DNA from: Bradyrhizobium zhanjiangense
Lineage (GTDB): Bacteria; Pseudomonadota; Alphaproteobacteria; Rhizobiales; Xanthobacteraceae
Assembly (NCBI RefSeq): GCF_004114935.1
Contig: NZ_CP022221.1
Span: 5,663,001 to 5,727,000, forward strand
Direction: 5' to 3'
Length of the DNA: 64,000 nt
In this document: one piece after another, positions 8,969-17,650 of the stretch
How positions within the stretch are numbered: the first letter of the stretch is position 1
Layout: each line of letters begins with the position of its first letter
Notes under the pieces: generated by a model
What the model was told of the DNA's origin: nothing
Seen by the model: only the letters and a program-made list of their open reading frames with translations
Database searches by the model: none
Translations under genes and position numbers: made by a program

Positions 8969-9471
8969 ATGCCCAATACCGTCACCGCTACGATTGCCCT
9001 CGCCTTTCTCCTCACCTCGCCTCATCGTCCGCCTTCGCGCAGTCCGGCAGCGCCGGCGGCTCGATCGGCAATGACGAGAAGTCGCTGTCTGGTTCGCGCC
9101 AGGATCGTTCTTCAGAGCGCTCGGCCGAGCCCGCTCCATCCGCGCGCCGGAGCAAGCCGACGGCCGAGGAGCCGCGCGCGTCGCGGCGAAGCAGTGGCGG
9201 CGGTGGAGGTGGCGGCGGCTTTGACGGCGCCTGGATGGTCACCAGCATTGGCTGCGGCGGCACCACGTCCGGCGCGGTCGTCGTCTCCTCGGGCAAGGTC
9301 ATCGGCCAAGGCGTCACCGGTACCGTCAGCCCGAACGGCGCAGTCAGAACGGTCGGTCAAGGCGAGGGCGTGACCTTCACAGGCGCCGGCCATCTCGGGG
9401 GCCGCAGCGGTTCCGGAACCTGGCGCCGCTCCGATGGCTGCGGCGGAACCTGGAGTTCGGCGAAACAGTAA
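8969..9471 (+). pseudogene. Small secreted glycine-rich protein, frame broken after the signal peptide
   Basis: The frame starting at ATG 8969 encodes a good signal-peptide core (MPNTVTATIALAFLL), but beyond about 9012 it turns into Arg/Pro-rich nonsense. The next frame then carries a sensible continuation: LASSSAFAQ, SGSAGGSIG, a serine/basic linker, a poly-Gly run and FDGAWMVTSIGCGGTTSGAVVV, to TAA 9469-9471. Removing five bases from the near-tandem CTCACCTCGCCTC at 9011-9023 would fuse them into a perfect signal peptide with an AFAQ cleavage site. This looks like a five-base duplication that broke the gene, or a sequencing artefact. It lies just downstream of the caspase gene. Function is unknown. 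Confidence 0.55.
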
Positions 9472-9623
9472 CGACGTGAAAAGGCCCGATTTCGCCGCGG
9501 AACCAACGCGCCGCGGGCCCGATTCAAGCCACATCCTCTCCGGATTTGCGGCTCATTGCCACCCAAGTCTTTGATGACAAAGGGGTGGTTAAGAGTTGCG
9601 TCATGCGTAACCGGGAGACCAGG

Positions 9624-10847
9624 ATGGGCAACCGCACCGCAAAGTTCATATCCGCGCTCGTCGGCAGCATCATTGCCGGCGCGCCATTGGCCGCCGTATC
9701 GCAGAACGCGCAGACCGCACCGAGCACGGCCAACGCGGCCACCGACTGCCTCGCCTCGCCGAAGGGCGCCGCGCCGCAGGGGCAGCACTGGTACTATCGC
9801 GTCGAACGCGGGACCAAGCGGCAATGCTGGTATCTGCGCGCCGCCGGCGACAAGGACAGCGCGAAGTCCGTGCAGAGCGCGCAGGCCACGAGCGATACGC
9901 CGACGGCACAGGCGCCGGCGCAGCAGCCGCAGCAACAGCACCCGGTGCAGGATGCGCGCGCCGAATATCTGACAGCGCGGAGCGGTGTCGCCCCCCAAAC
10001 ACCAAACGCAGTTGCGCAGGCCGCAGCCGCGACACCGGCGCAACCATCTGCGGACCAGACCGCTGACAGCAACGCGCAACAACCCGCCGCACCCTGGCCC
10101 GATGTCTCCACGGCGTCCGCGCCGCCTGCGCCGCAGCCGGCGCCTGTCGCGGCAGCAGCGCAGCCGAGCGCGAAGCCGTCAAAATCCCCTGCCCCGGCGG
10201 CGCTCGCCGTGGCAGACAGCAGCGCCGACAAACCGGCCGGCTCGGTCCAGATGTTGATGCTCGTGATCGGCGGTGCGCTGGCGCTCGCCGGTATCCTCGC
10301 CAGCCTCATCTACCGCTTCGCCGGCGCGCGCGCGCGCGTCCGCGTCCAGTCCGCCGAGCGTCACGGCTATTGGAACGATTGGGAGACGCAGAACCAGCAC
10401 GCAAGCCGCGCGCCCTGGCGCGATGCAACACCGGCCGTTGCGCCGCGCGCGCAGCCTGCGCATCCGATCGACTTCGATGCGGCACGTCCGCAAGCGGCAA
10501 AACAAGTGACAAAACTTGCCGCGATTAGCCGCGAGATCGATCTGATCGACGCGCGCAAGCGGCGCGCTGCGGTCCCTGCCGCAGAACCCGACGAGATCAA
10601 GCCGGCCGAGGTCGAGATCAAGTTGTTCGATCGAGCTGCTGCGCCCAAGCTAGCCATCAACGAAATTGGCGAGGATCGCGATGAGGCGCCGGCAGGCCGC
10701 GACCAGGATGCGGTCGACGTCGACGTCATCACGACCATGCTGGAACAGCTGGCGAAGGAAGGGCCGCGCCTGTCGCGGCCTAACCTTGAAGCTGACCTTG
10801 CAAAGTTCGCACGAAGCCTACGAGGCCAATCCGCCGCTCGCGCTTGA
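9624..10847 (+). CDS. Hypothetical Ala/Pro-rich membrane-anchored protein
   Basis: A 407-residue protein. I start it at ATG 9624 behind GGGAGACC; an ATG at 9603 is in frame. An N-terminal hydrophobic segment (FISALVGSIIAGAPLAAVSQ) could be a signal peptide. A short cysteine-containing module (ATDCLASPKGAAPQG, HWYYRVERGTKRQCWYLR) looks like a folded extracytoplasmic motif. A long Ala/Pro/Gln linker follows, then one membrane span (MLMLVIGGALALAGILASLI) and a basic to acidic C-terminal tail. No enzyme domain is recognisable. The last 68 bases overlap the end of convergent gmk, so the two genes share coding DNA on opposite strands. Confidence 0.7.
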   Translation: MGNRTAKFISALVGSIIAGAPLAAVSQNAQTAPSTANAATDCLASPKGAAPQGQHWYYRVERGTKRQCWYLRAAGDKDSAKSVQSAQATSDTPTAQAPAQQPQQQHPVQDARAEYLTARSGVAPQTPNAVAQAAAATPAQPSADQTADSNAQQPAAPWPDVSTASAPPAPQPAPVAAAAQPSAKPSKSPAPAALAVADSSADKPAGSVQMLMLVIGGALALAGILASLIYRFAGARARVRVQSAERHGYWNDWETQNQHASRAPWRDATPAVAPRAQPAHPIDFDAARPQAAKQVTKLAAISREIDLIDARKRRAAVPAAEPDEIKPAEVEIKLFDRAAAPKLAINEIGEDRDEAPAGRDQDAVDVDVITTMLEQLAKEGPRLSRPNLEADLAKFARSLRGQSAARA

Positions 10848-11439
10848 GGCGTTCGGCCTTCAGGATCGACTGTACCTCGGCGAAGGCCTGGTCGACGTCG
10901 TGGTTGATGACGATGTAGTCGTACTCGGCCCAGTGGCTCATCTCGTGGCTGGCGCGGCTCATCCGCTTGCGGATCACCGCGTCGGAATCCTGCGCGCGCG
11001 AGTGCAGGCGCTTCTCGAGATCGGCCGCCGAGGGCGGCAGGATGAAGACGCTGACGACGTCGGCGCGCGCCTTTTCGCGTAGCTGCTGCGTGCCCTGCCA
11101 ATCGATGTCGAACAGCACGTCTTGCCCCGCCGAGAGCGCCGCCTCGACCGGGCCGCGCGGCGTGCCGTAACTATTGTCGAACACCGTCGCCCATTCCAGG
11201 AGCTCGCCGGCCTTCACCATCGCTTCGAACGTCGGCTTGTCGACGAACGAATAATCCTTGCCGTTGACCTCGCCGGGCCGCATCTCGCGCGTGGTCGCCG
11301 AGACCGACATTTTCAAGCCGGGCATCCGCTCGATCAGGAGACGCGACAGCGTCGTCTTGCCCGCGCCCGAGGGCGAAGACAAAACAAACATCAATCCGCG
11401 GCGCTCGACACCGTCAGTTCCGTGACCGCCCGTCGTCAT
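10780..11439 (-). CDS. gmk: Guanylate kinase
   Basis: A 219-residue enzyme that phosphorylates GMP to GDP with ATP in the cytoplasm. Visible are the P-loop SSPSGAGKTTL near residue 21, the GMP-binding region SVSATTREMRPGEVNGKDY, and the VLFDIDWQGTQQL and RAQDSDAVIRKRM segments. Length is normal. It is the last gene of the minus-strand run that begins with fabD, three bases after yicC, so co-transcription is likely. Its C-terminus overlaps the convergent gene at 9624-10847 by 68 bases. Confidence 0.96.
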   Translation of the reverse strand: MTTGGHGTDGVERRGLMFVLSSPSGAGKTTLSRLLIERMPGLKMSVSATTREMRPGEVNGKDYSFVDKPTFEAMVKAGELLEWATVFDNSYGTPRGPVEAALSAGQDVLFDIDWQGTQQLREKARADVVSVFILPPSAADLEKRLHSRAQDSDAVIRKRMSRASHEMSHWAEYDYIVINHDVDQAFAEVQSILKAERLKRERRIGLVGFVRTLQGQLQG

Positions 11440-11442
11440 CGA

Positions 11443-12330
11443 TCACTCCAGATTTTGGACCTGCTCGCGGAACTGCTCGACCACATTCTTCATGGCGAGT
11501 CCCGTATTGGTGAGCTCGATGTCGTTCGACTTCGAGCAGCAGGTGTTGACCTCGCGGTGAAACTCCTGCGCCAGGAAATCGAGCTTGCGGCCGATCGGAC
11601 CGCCCTTGCCGATCAGCTCGCGCGCCTGCGTGATATGCGAGGCGATGCGGTCGAGCTCCTCGCGGATGTCGGCCTTGGTTGCGATCAGGATTGCCTCCTG
11701 CATCAGGCGATCGGCATCGAAACGATCGGAGGTGTCGAGCAGGCTAGCGATCTGCTCAGTGAGCTTCGCCTTGATCGCCTCCGGTTTGCGGCCAGGCGCA
11801 GCCTCGGCTTTCTTTGCCAGTTGCTCGATCTCGTCGACCCGTTGGGTCAGGATCTGCCCCAGCGAGGTGCCCTCGCGCTTGCGCATCTCGACGAGATCGG
11901 CGAGCGCCTTGTCGAACGCCTCCACTGCGGCGGCGCGTGCGGCCTTGTCCTCTTCCTCGTCGCCCTCGGGCTCGGCGACCTCGACGACGCCCTTGATGGC
12001 GAGCAGGCCATCGATGCTCGGTGCGACCGCGTCGACCTTGCCGGAGATCAGTGCGGCCGCCTTCAGCACGGCGTTGAGCACGTCCTCGTTGACGCGGACG
12101 GTGGCGGCGGCGTTGGCGCGCTTGACGTTGAGATTGGCGTAGACGGTGCCGCGCGCGAGCAGCTCGCCGGCGCGCTTCTTGGCGTGGGCCTCGAGCTCGT
12201 CGAACCCCTGCGGTAGCCGCACCCTGAGGTCAAAGCCCTTGGCATTGACCGACTTCAATTCCCATTCGAACGTGTACGGCCCGCTCGCGCCGTGGCTTCG
12301 AGCAAAGCCGGTCATGGACGACAGCGCCAT
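11443..12330 (-). CDS. yicC: YicC family endoribonuclease-like protein
   Basis: A 295-residue protein starting MALSSMTGFARSHG, the signature N-terminus of the family (SMTGFA). The conserved C-terminus contains KLDFLAQEFHREVNT, CCSKSNDIELTN and GLAMKNVVEQFREQVQNLE. Family members have been described as RNases affecting small-RNA turnover and stationary-phase fitness; that is family knowledge, not shown here. A charged insert (EPEGDEEEDKAARAA) sits mid-protein. It lies between mltG and gmk in the same direction, three bases from gmk, an order common in alphaproteobacteria. Confidence 0.93.
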   Translation of the reverse strand: MALSSMTGFARSHGASGPYTFEWELKSVNAKGFDLRVRLPQGFDELEAHAKKRAGELLARGTVYANLNVKRANAAATVRVNEDVLNAVLKAAALISGKVDAVAPSIDGLLAIKGVVEVAEPEGDEEEDKAARAAAVEAFDKALADLVEMRKREGTSLGQILTQRVDEIEQLAKKAEAAPGRKPEAIKAKLTEQIASLLDTSDRFDADRLMQEAILIATKADIREELDRIASHITQARELIGKGGPIGRKLDFLAQEFHREVNTCCSKSNDIELTNTGLAMKNVVEQFREQVQNLE

Positions 12331-12445
12331 CGGTTGAAATTCTCCAGAAACACGGGATTCGCGAGGCCATCAAGCCACGCGAATCTTAAGACTATTTTGC
12401 CGGAAAGTGGAATCCGCAATGTCCGCGGGCAGCTCTGCCGCCAGC

Positions 12446-13717
12446 CTAGCGCTGGACCACCGGCGGCGAGGACTGCACCGCGCCCTGCCGGGCCGGTGCG
12501 GGACCAGCCGGCCGTGATGGTTGCTTTTTCTGCTGGTTGGGCCGCGCCGGCGTGGTCGCGGTCGGCGGATCGGTGGCGGCCGGCGCAGCAGCAGCCGGCG
12601 GCTGCGCGTCATCGGCCGGCTCGACCGTGTCGTTCTGGATCTGCTTCTCCATCGCGCGGAGTTTCGCGACGTTCTTCTGATGCGCGTCGTAAGTCTCGGT
12701 GAAGGCGTGCCCGCCAGTGCCGTCCGCGACGAAATAGAGGTCGCGGGTGCGGGCCGGGTTGGCGGCGGCCTCGAGCGAGGCGCGACCCGGATTGGAGATC
12801 GGCCCCGGCGGCAGGCCCTCGATCACATAGGTGTTGTAGGGCGATGGCTGCGTGATCTCACTGCGCTTGATCGGACGGCCCAGCGTGCCCTTGCCGCCGA
12901 CGAGGCCATAGATGATCGTGGGATCGGACTGCAGCTTGATCCTCTGCTTCAGGCGGTTGACGAACACGGCAGCGACGCGGCTGCGCTCGTCCGGCTTGCC
13001 GGTCTCCTTTTCGACGATGGACGCCAGCGTCACCAGCTGCTCCGGCGTCTTCACCGGAATGTCCTGGCTGCGGCGCTCCCAAATCTCGGCCAGCACGCGC
13101 CTGTGCGCCTGCTGCATGCGCTGGATCACCTGCTCGCGTGTGGTGCCGCGCGGGAACTTGTAGGTCTCCGGCAACAACGTACCCTCGCGCGGCAGCTCGC
13201 GCACGCTGCCGGTGAAGATGTCGTTGTCGGACAGCCGCGCCACGATCTGCTCGGAGGTCAGGCCTTCCGGGATCGTCACGGCATGCTGCACCACCTTGCC
13301 CTCGACGATGGTGGCGATGACGTCGCGCAAGGAGGCGTTCTTCTGGAACGAATACTCACCGGGCTTGAGGTCCGAACTCGCCTTCAGCGCCGCGACGCTG
13401 GCGATGAACACCCACGGATTGATGTCGGTGACGCCTTCCCGGTTCAACGTCTCGGCGATGTCGCGCTTGCCCGCGCGCTGCGGGATATTGACGATCTTGT
13501 CTTCCCTAAGCGGCCCGGGTGCTTCCAACACCTGCCGGCCGTAATAATAGACCCCGCCGGCGCCGAGCATAGCAATCAACACCAGGGTGATGATGGCGTT
13601 GCCGACCACCACGAAGGGATTGCGCGCGCGTTCCGATCGCTTCGGCGGCGGCGGGACCTGCTCGGGCTCGAGCGCTGCCCGCGGACTCCGCGGCGAAATG
13701 GGCGGCCTTTCACTCAT
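12446..13717 (-). CDS. mltG: Endolytic murein transglycosylase MltG
   Basis: A 423-residue inner-membrane protein that cuts nascent peptidoglycan strands. A Pro-rich cytoplasmic N-terminus (about 1-35) is followed by one membrane span (VVVGNAIITLVLIAMLGAGGVYYY). Next is a LysM-like region (GKRDIAETLNREGV, LKPGEYSFQKNASL) and the YceG domain, with the catalytic glutamate in LASIVEKETG and motifs SDPTIIYGL, SPYNTYVIEGLPPGPISNPG and DLYFVADGTGGHAF. The C-terminal 70 residues are a low-complexity Pro/Ala/Gln tail that many homologues lack. It sits between fabF and yicC in the same direction. Confidence 0.95.
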   Translation of the reverse strand: MSERPPISPRSPRAALEPEQVPPPPKRSERARNPFVVVGNAIITLVLIAMLGAGGVYYYGRQVLEAPGPLREDKIVNIPQRAGKRDIAETLNREGVTDINPWVFIASVAALKASSDLKPGEYSFQKNASLRDVIATIVEGKVVQHAVTIPEGLTSEQIVARLSDNDIFTGSVRELPREGTLLPETYKFPRGTTREQVIQRMQQAHRRVLAEIWERRSQDIPVKTPEQLVTLASIVEKETGKPDERSRVAAVFVNRLKQRIKLQSDPTIIYGLVGGKGTLGRPIKRSEITQPSPYNTYVIEGLPPGPISNPGRASLEAAANPARTRDLYFVADGTGGHAFTETYDAHQKNVAKLRAMEKQIQNDTVEPADDAQPPAAAAPAATDPPTATTPARPNQQKKQPSRPAGPAPARQGAVQSSPPVVQR

Positions 13718-13842
13718 CGAAGCAACCTGAATCCTGCCGGTTCAATCGCGGCCTGACAATCACTTGCCGAGCCAAATGCACGCGCCCACTTCTATGACTA
13801 TCGCCGAATACGGCAAAACGGTGGATTCGTCTCAAACGCAAA

Positions 13843-15108
13843 CTAACTGGCCAAGCGCCGGACGATCACCGACGCATTGGTGCCGCCAAAACCAAAAGAG
13901 TTCGACAATGCGACGTTGACCTCACGCTTCTTCGCCTTGTGCGGCACGAGATCGATCGCGGTCTCGACCGACGGATTGTCGAGGTTAATGGTGGGCGGCA
14001 CGACATTATCGCGAATCGCGAGAATGGCGAAGATCGCCTCGATCGCACCGGCCGCGCCGAGGAGATGACCGGTCGACGACTTGGTCGAGGACATCGCGAC
14101 CTTGGAGGCGGCATTGCCCAGTAGGCGCTCCACCGCACCAAGCTCGATCTCGTCGCCGAGCGGTGTCGAGGTGCCGTGCGCATTGATGTAGTCGAGATCG
14201 GACGCCGTGAGACCGGCGCGCTTGAGGGCTGCCGACATGCTGCGGAAGCCGCCATCGCCGTCGGGCGACGGTGAGGTGATGTGATAAGCATCGCCGGACA
14301 GGCCGTAGCCGATCACCTCAGCGTAGATCTTCGCGCCACGGCGCCTGGCGTGCTCGAGCTCCTCGAGCACCAAGACGCCGGCGCCCTCGCCCATCACGAA
14401 ACCGTCGCGGTCCTTGTCATAGGGACGCGAAGCCTTCTCGGGCGTTTCGTTGAAACCAGTCGATAGCGCGCGCGCGGCATTGAAGCCGGCAATGCCGATG
14501 CGGCAGATCGGCGATTCCGCGCCGCCGGCCACCATGACGTCGGCGTCGCCGAGCGCGATCAGGCGGGCGGCATCGCCGACCGCATGCGCGCCGGTCGAGC
14601 AGGCCGTGACCACCGAATGGTTCGGTCCCTTCAGCCCGTGCGCGATCGAGACATAGCCGGAGGCGAGATTGATCAGGCGTCCCGGAATGAAGAACGGCGA
14701 CACTCGGCGTGGTCCGCGCTCCTTGAGCAGGATCGCCGTATCGGCAATGCCGTTGAGGCCGCCGATACCGGACCCGATCATGGTGCCGGTCGCACACTTG
14801 TCCTCTTCAGTCTCGGGATGCCAGTTGGCGTCGTCGAGCGCCTGGCCGGCTGCGGCCATGCCGAAGATGATGAAGTCGTCGACCTTGCGCTGGTCTTTCG
14901 GCTCCATCCACTTGTCGGGATTGAACGTGTCGTTCGAACCGTCGCCGCGCACGACCGTGCAGGCGATCTTGGTCTGGAGATCGGAGACGTCGAAGCTCGC
15001 GATCCTGCGCGCACCGCTCTCGCCGTTGAGGATGCGTTTCCAGGTCGGTTCGACGCCACAGCCGAGTGGCGAGACCATGCCAAGACCCGTGACGACAACC
15101 CGCCTCAT
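13843..15108 (-). CDS. fabF: 3-oxoacyl-[acyl-carrier-protein] synthase II
   Basis: A 421-residue condensing enzyme that elongates acyl-ACP with malonyl-ACP. The start MRRVVVTGLGMVSPLGCG is typical. The catalytic triad is visible: Cys in VVTACSTGAHAVGDA, His in YINAHGTSTPLGD and His in STKSSTGHLLGAAGA, with the glycine-rich NSFGFGGTNASV at the C-terminus. It follows acpP in the same direction, with 108 bases between them, and precedes mltG, which is the standard alphaproteobacterial fatty-acid cluster order. Confidence 0.97.
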   Translation of the reverse strand: MRRVVVTGLGMVSPLGCGVEPTWKRILNGESGARRIASFDVSDLQTKIACTVVRGDGSNDTFNPDKWMEPKDQRKVDDFIIFGMAAAGQALDDANWHPETEEDKCATGTMIGSGIGGLNGIADTAILLKERGPRRVSPFFIPGRLINLASGYVSIAHGLKGPNHSVVTACSTGAHAVGDAARLIALGDADVMVAGGAESPICRIGIAGFNAARALSTGFNETPEKASRPYDKDRDGFVMGEGAGVLVLEELEHARRRGAKIYAEVIGYGLSGDAYHITSPSPDGDGGFRSMSAALKRAGLTASDLDYINAHGTSTPLGDEIELGAVERLLGNAASKVAMSSTKSSTGHLLGAAGAIEAIFAILAIRDNVVPPTINLDNPSVETAIDLVPHKAKKREVNVALSNSFGFGGTNASVIVRRLAS

Positions 15109-15216
15109 ATCCGAAAACTCCGCATCGAAAGATTCACGGCCAATAACAAGAAACCGGCTGGCCGCTGCGAAGCGGCCCGTCCGGTTTCAATGTTGTCCCC
15201 GCGAAAATGAAGAGCC

Positions 15217-15456
15217 TTAGCTCTTCGCGTTCTTCTCGAGAAACTTCGTGGCATCGCCGACGGTGAGAATCGTTTCCGCAGCGTCGTCCGGAATCTCGCA
15301 ACCGAATTCCTCTTCGAACGCCATCACCAGCTCGACGGTGTCCAGACTGTCGGCGCCGAGGTCATCGATGAAGCTCGCGTTGTCGACAACCTTCTCGGGT
15401 TCAACACCAAGGTGTTCGACCACGATCTTCTTAACCCGCTCGCCAATGTCACTCAT
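15217..15456 (-). CDS. acpP: Acyl carrier protein
   Basis: A 79-residue acidic protein that carries growing acyl chains on a phosphopantetheine arm. The attachment serine is in [18 protein letters not shown]. The start [18 protein letters not shown] and length are canonical. It lies between fabG and fabF. The 313-base gap upstream suggests its own strong promoter, as is usual for this abundant protein. Confidence 0.97.
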   Translation of the reverse strand: MSDIGERVKKIVVEHLGVEPEKVVDNASFIDDLGADSLDTVELVMAFEEEFGCEIPDDAAETILTVGDATKFLEKNAKS

Positions 15457-15769
15457 TGCTTAACCTCGTGTTGTTCCCTGTAGACCCGACCCCCCGGGAC
15501 GATACGAGCCGTCGTGGTCGTGTTACTTGCCTTCGCTTACGAACTTTGATTTGGCCCCATCCTAACCGATACAGGGCCCGGCGAACGACGGCCAAGGCTC
15601 CGCATCGCCAATATACAGGGTTTCAAAAACCTGCAATGGCGTTCTTTGCCCATCCGTTGAAGGTCCGGTTATCATACTTCAATTGCCTTGACTACAAGCC
15701 TCATTTCGCTCCGGAAACGGCCGTTTGCCGCATCCCACGCCGCCCATGTGGGCAGTGCGGAATGAGGGC
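15457..15769. other. Intergenic region between fabG and acpP
   Basis: These 313 bases separate two co-directional genes and contain no credible gene; the open plus-strand frame here lacks a ribosome-binding site and recognisable motifs. The acpP promoter should be here. A short palindrome GCCCATGTGGGC at 15742-15753, just past the fabG stop, could take part in 3' end formation, but no T-run follows it. Confidence 0.5.
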
Positions 15770-16507
15770 TTAGATCATAGCCATGCCGCCGTTGACGTGG
15801 ATGGTCTGGCCGGTGACGTAGGCTGCTTCGTTCGAACTCAGGTACACGGCGGCCGCCGCGATGTCCTCGGGCGTGCCCAGACGGGCCGCCGGAACCTTGG
15901 TCAGAATCGTTTCGCGCTGCTTGTCGTTGAGCGCATCCGTCATCGGCGTCTTGATAAAGCCTGGCGCGATGCAATTGGCGGTCACGCCGCGCTTGGCGTA
16001 TTCGGCACCGAGCGTCTTGATCATGCCGATCAGGCCCGCCTTCGAGGCGGTGTAATTGCCCTGTCCGGGATTGCCGGTGACGCCGACCACCGAGGTGATG
16101 GCGATGATGCGGCCGAAGCGCTTGCGCATCATCAGCTTGGTGGCGGCGCGTGCCAGGCGGAAGGTCGCGGTCAGATTGACGTTGATGACCTCCTCCCAAT
16201 CCTCGTCACGGAGTTGCACGAAGAGATTGTCGCGGGTGATGCCGGCATTGGCGATGAGGATGTCGACCTGTCCCATCGCGGCTTCCGCAGCGGGCACCAG
16301 CGCTTCGACCTCATCGGCCTTGGAGAGATTGCAGGGCAACACAAAGGCGCGCTCGCCGAGCTTGCCGGCAAGCTCATCCAGCACTTCCTTGCGCGTTCCG
16401 GAAATCGCAACGGTAGCGCCCTGCGCGTGCAGCGCCAGCGCGATCGCGCCGCCGATGCCGCCAGTCGCGCCGGTGACGAGCGCCTTCCTGCCAGTCAGAT
16501 CAAACAT
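15770..16507 (-). CDS. fabG: 3-oxoacyl-[acyl-carrier-protein] reductase
   Basis: A 245-residue NADPH-dependent short-chain dehydrogenase that reduces 3-oxoacyl-ACP. The start is ATG 16507 (MFDLTGRKALVTGATGGIGG) after GAGGGAG; the frame is open further upstream but that part reads as Arg-rich nonsense. The cofactor loop is TGATGGIG, then NAGITRDNLF, the active-site Ser in ITSVVGVTGNPGQGNY and YxxxK in YTASKAGLIG. Eleven bases separate its start from the fabD stop, so the two are surely co-transcribed. Confidence 0.96.
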   Translation of the reverse strand: MFDLTGRKALVTGATGGIGGAIALALHAQGATVAISGTRKEVLDELAGKLGERAFVLPCNLSKADEVEALVPAAEAAMGQVDILIANAGITRDNLFVQLRDEDWEEVINVNLTATFRLARAATKLMMRKRFGRIIAITSVVGVTGNPGQGNYTASKAGLIGMIKTLGAEYAKRGVTANCIAPGFIKTPMTDALNDKQRETILTKVPAARLGTPEDIAAAAVYLSSNEAAYVTGQTIHVNGGMAMI

Positions 16508-16518
16508 CGATAACTCCC

Positions 16519-17478
16519 TCAACCCTGCTTCGCGGCGGCCAAGGCGTCCTTGGCGGCGGCAATGTCGTTGGGGCCGCCGACAGCAACGCCGACGGCACCG
16601 TCCGCAATGCGCTTGACGAGACCGGTCAGCACCTTGCCGGCGCCGATCTCGAAGAAGCGGGTGACGCCCTGCCCTGCCATATAGGCAACCGACTCGCGCC
16701 AACGCACCGTGCCGGTGACCTGCTCAACCAGGCGGCGGCGGATCTCATCGGGGTCGCTAATGGCGCTCGCCAGCACGTTCGACACCAGAGGCGCGGCCGG
16801 CGCCTTGATCGTGACCTTCGAGAGCGCCTCCGCCATGGCGTCGGCGGCCGGCTGCATCAGCTTGCAATGGAACGGCGCGGATACAGGCAGCAGCATCGCG
16901 CGCTTGGCGCCCTTGGATTTGGCGATCTCGACGGCGCGATCGACCGCTGCCTTGTCGCCGGAGACCACCACCTGCCCGCCGCCATTGTCGTTAGCGGCCT
17001 GGCAGACCTGCCCCTGCGCCGCCTCTTGGGCGACCTCCATGGCGGCCTCGTAGTCGAGGCCCAGCAGCGCGGCCATCGCACCGGCGCCGACCGGGACGGC
17101 TTTTTGCATTGCGAGACCGCGGGTGCGAAGCAGTCGTGCGGTATCGGAGATCGTCAGGCTGCCCGCCGCAGCCAGCGCCGAATATTCACCAAGCGAGTGG
17201 CCGGCGACGAAGGCCGCGTCCCGTCCGACGGAAAAACCGGCTTCGCTCTCCAGCACGCGCAGGGTGGCAACCGAGACCGCCATCAGCGCCGGCTGGGCGT
17301 TTTCGGTGAGCTGGAGGGTCTCGGCCGGACCATCCCATATGGTCGCCGTCAATTTCTCCCCGAGCGCGGCATCGACCTCGTCGAACACGGCGCGCGCCAC
17401 CGGAAAGGCGTCGGCCAGGGCCTTGCCCATGCCAACCGCCTGGGACCCCTGCCCCGGAAATGTGAATGCTGCCGTCAT
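16519..17478 (-). CDS. fabD: Malonyl-CoA:acyl-carrier-protein transacylase
   Basis: A 319-residue enzyme that moves malonyl groups from CoA to ACP. The start is ATG 17478 (MTAAFTFPGQGSQAVGMG) behind GGGAG; an upstream in-frame ATG gives only non-family sequence. The nucleophile elbow is GHSLGEYSAL, and the active-site histidine is probably in VSAPFHCKLMQPA. It is the first gene of the fabD-fabG-acpP-fabF-mltG-yicC-gmk run. The 172 bases before the desaturase stop presumably hold its promoter, but I cannot name the boxes. Confidence 0.96.
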   Translation of the reverse strand: MTAAFTFPGQGSQAVGMGKALADAFPVARAVFDEVDAALGEKLTATIWDGPAETLQLTENAQPALMAVSVATLRVLESEAGFSVGRDAAFVAGHSLGEYSALAAAGSLTISDTARLLRTRGLAMQKAVPVGAGAMAALLGLDYEAAMEVAQEAAQGQVCQAANDNGGGQVVVSGDKAAVDRAVEIAKSKGAKRAMLLPVSAPFHCKLMQPAADAMAEALSKVTIKAPAAPLVSNVLASAISDPDEIRRRLVEQVTGTVRWRESVAYMAGQGVTRFFEIGAGKVLTGLVKRIADGAVGVAVGGPNDIAAAKDALAAAKQG

Positions 17479-17650
17479 CGGCGCTCCCTGCTTGTCGGGC
17501 TTGATCCTCACGAGAACCGGCAGCCGATTACGCGCGGCCTTAGGCCAAGGTTCCGGATCATGCTCCAAAGGGGGCCGTAGACACTGTCCGGGGTCGGACT
17601 GTCAAGCCAAGATGGGAACCCGGCCGGCATTCAACCGGGGATGTGGCTTC

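Noticed and set aside
15456..15773. 105-codon plus-strand frame between acpP and fabG
   Set aside because: No ribosome-binding site, and it covers the expected acpP promoter.
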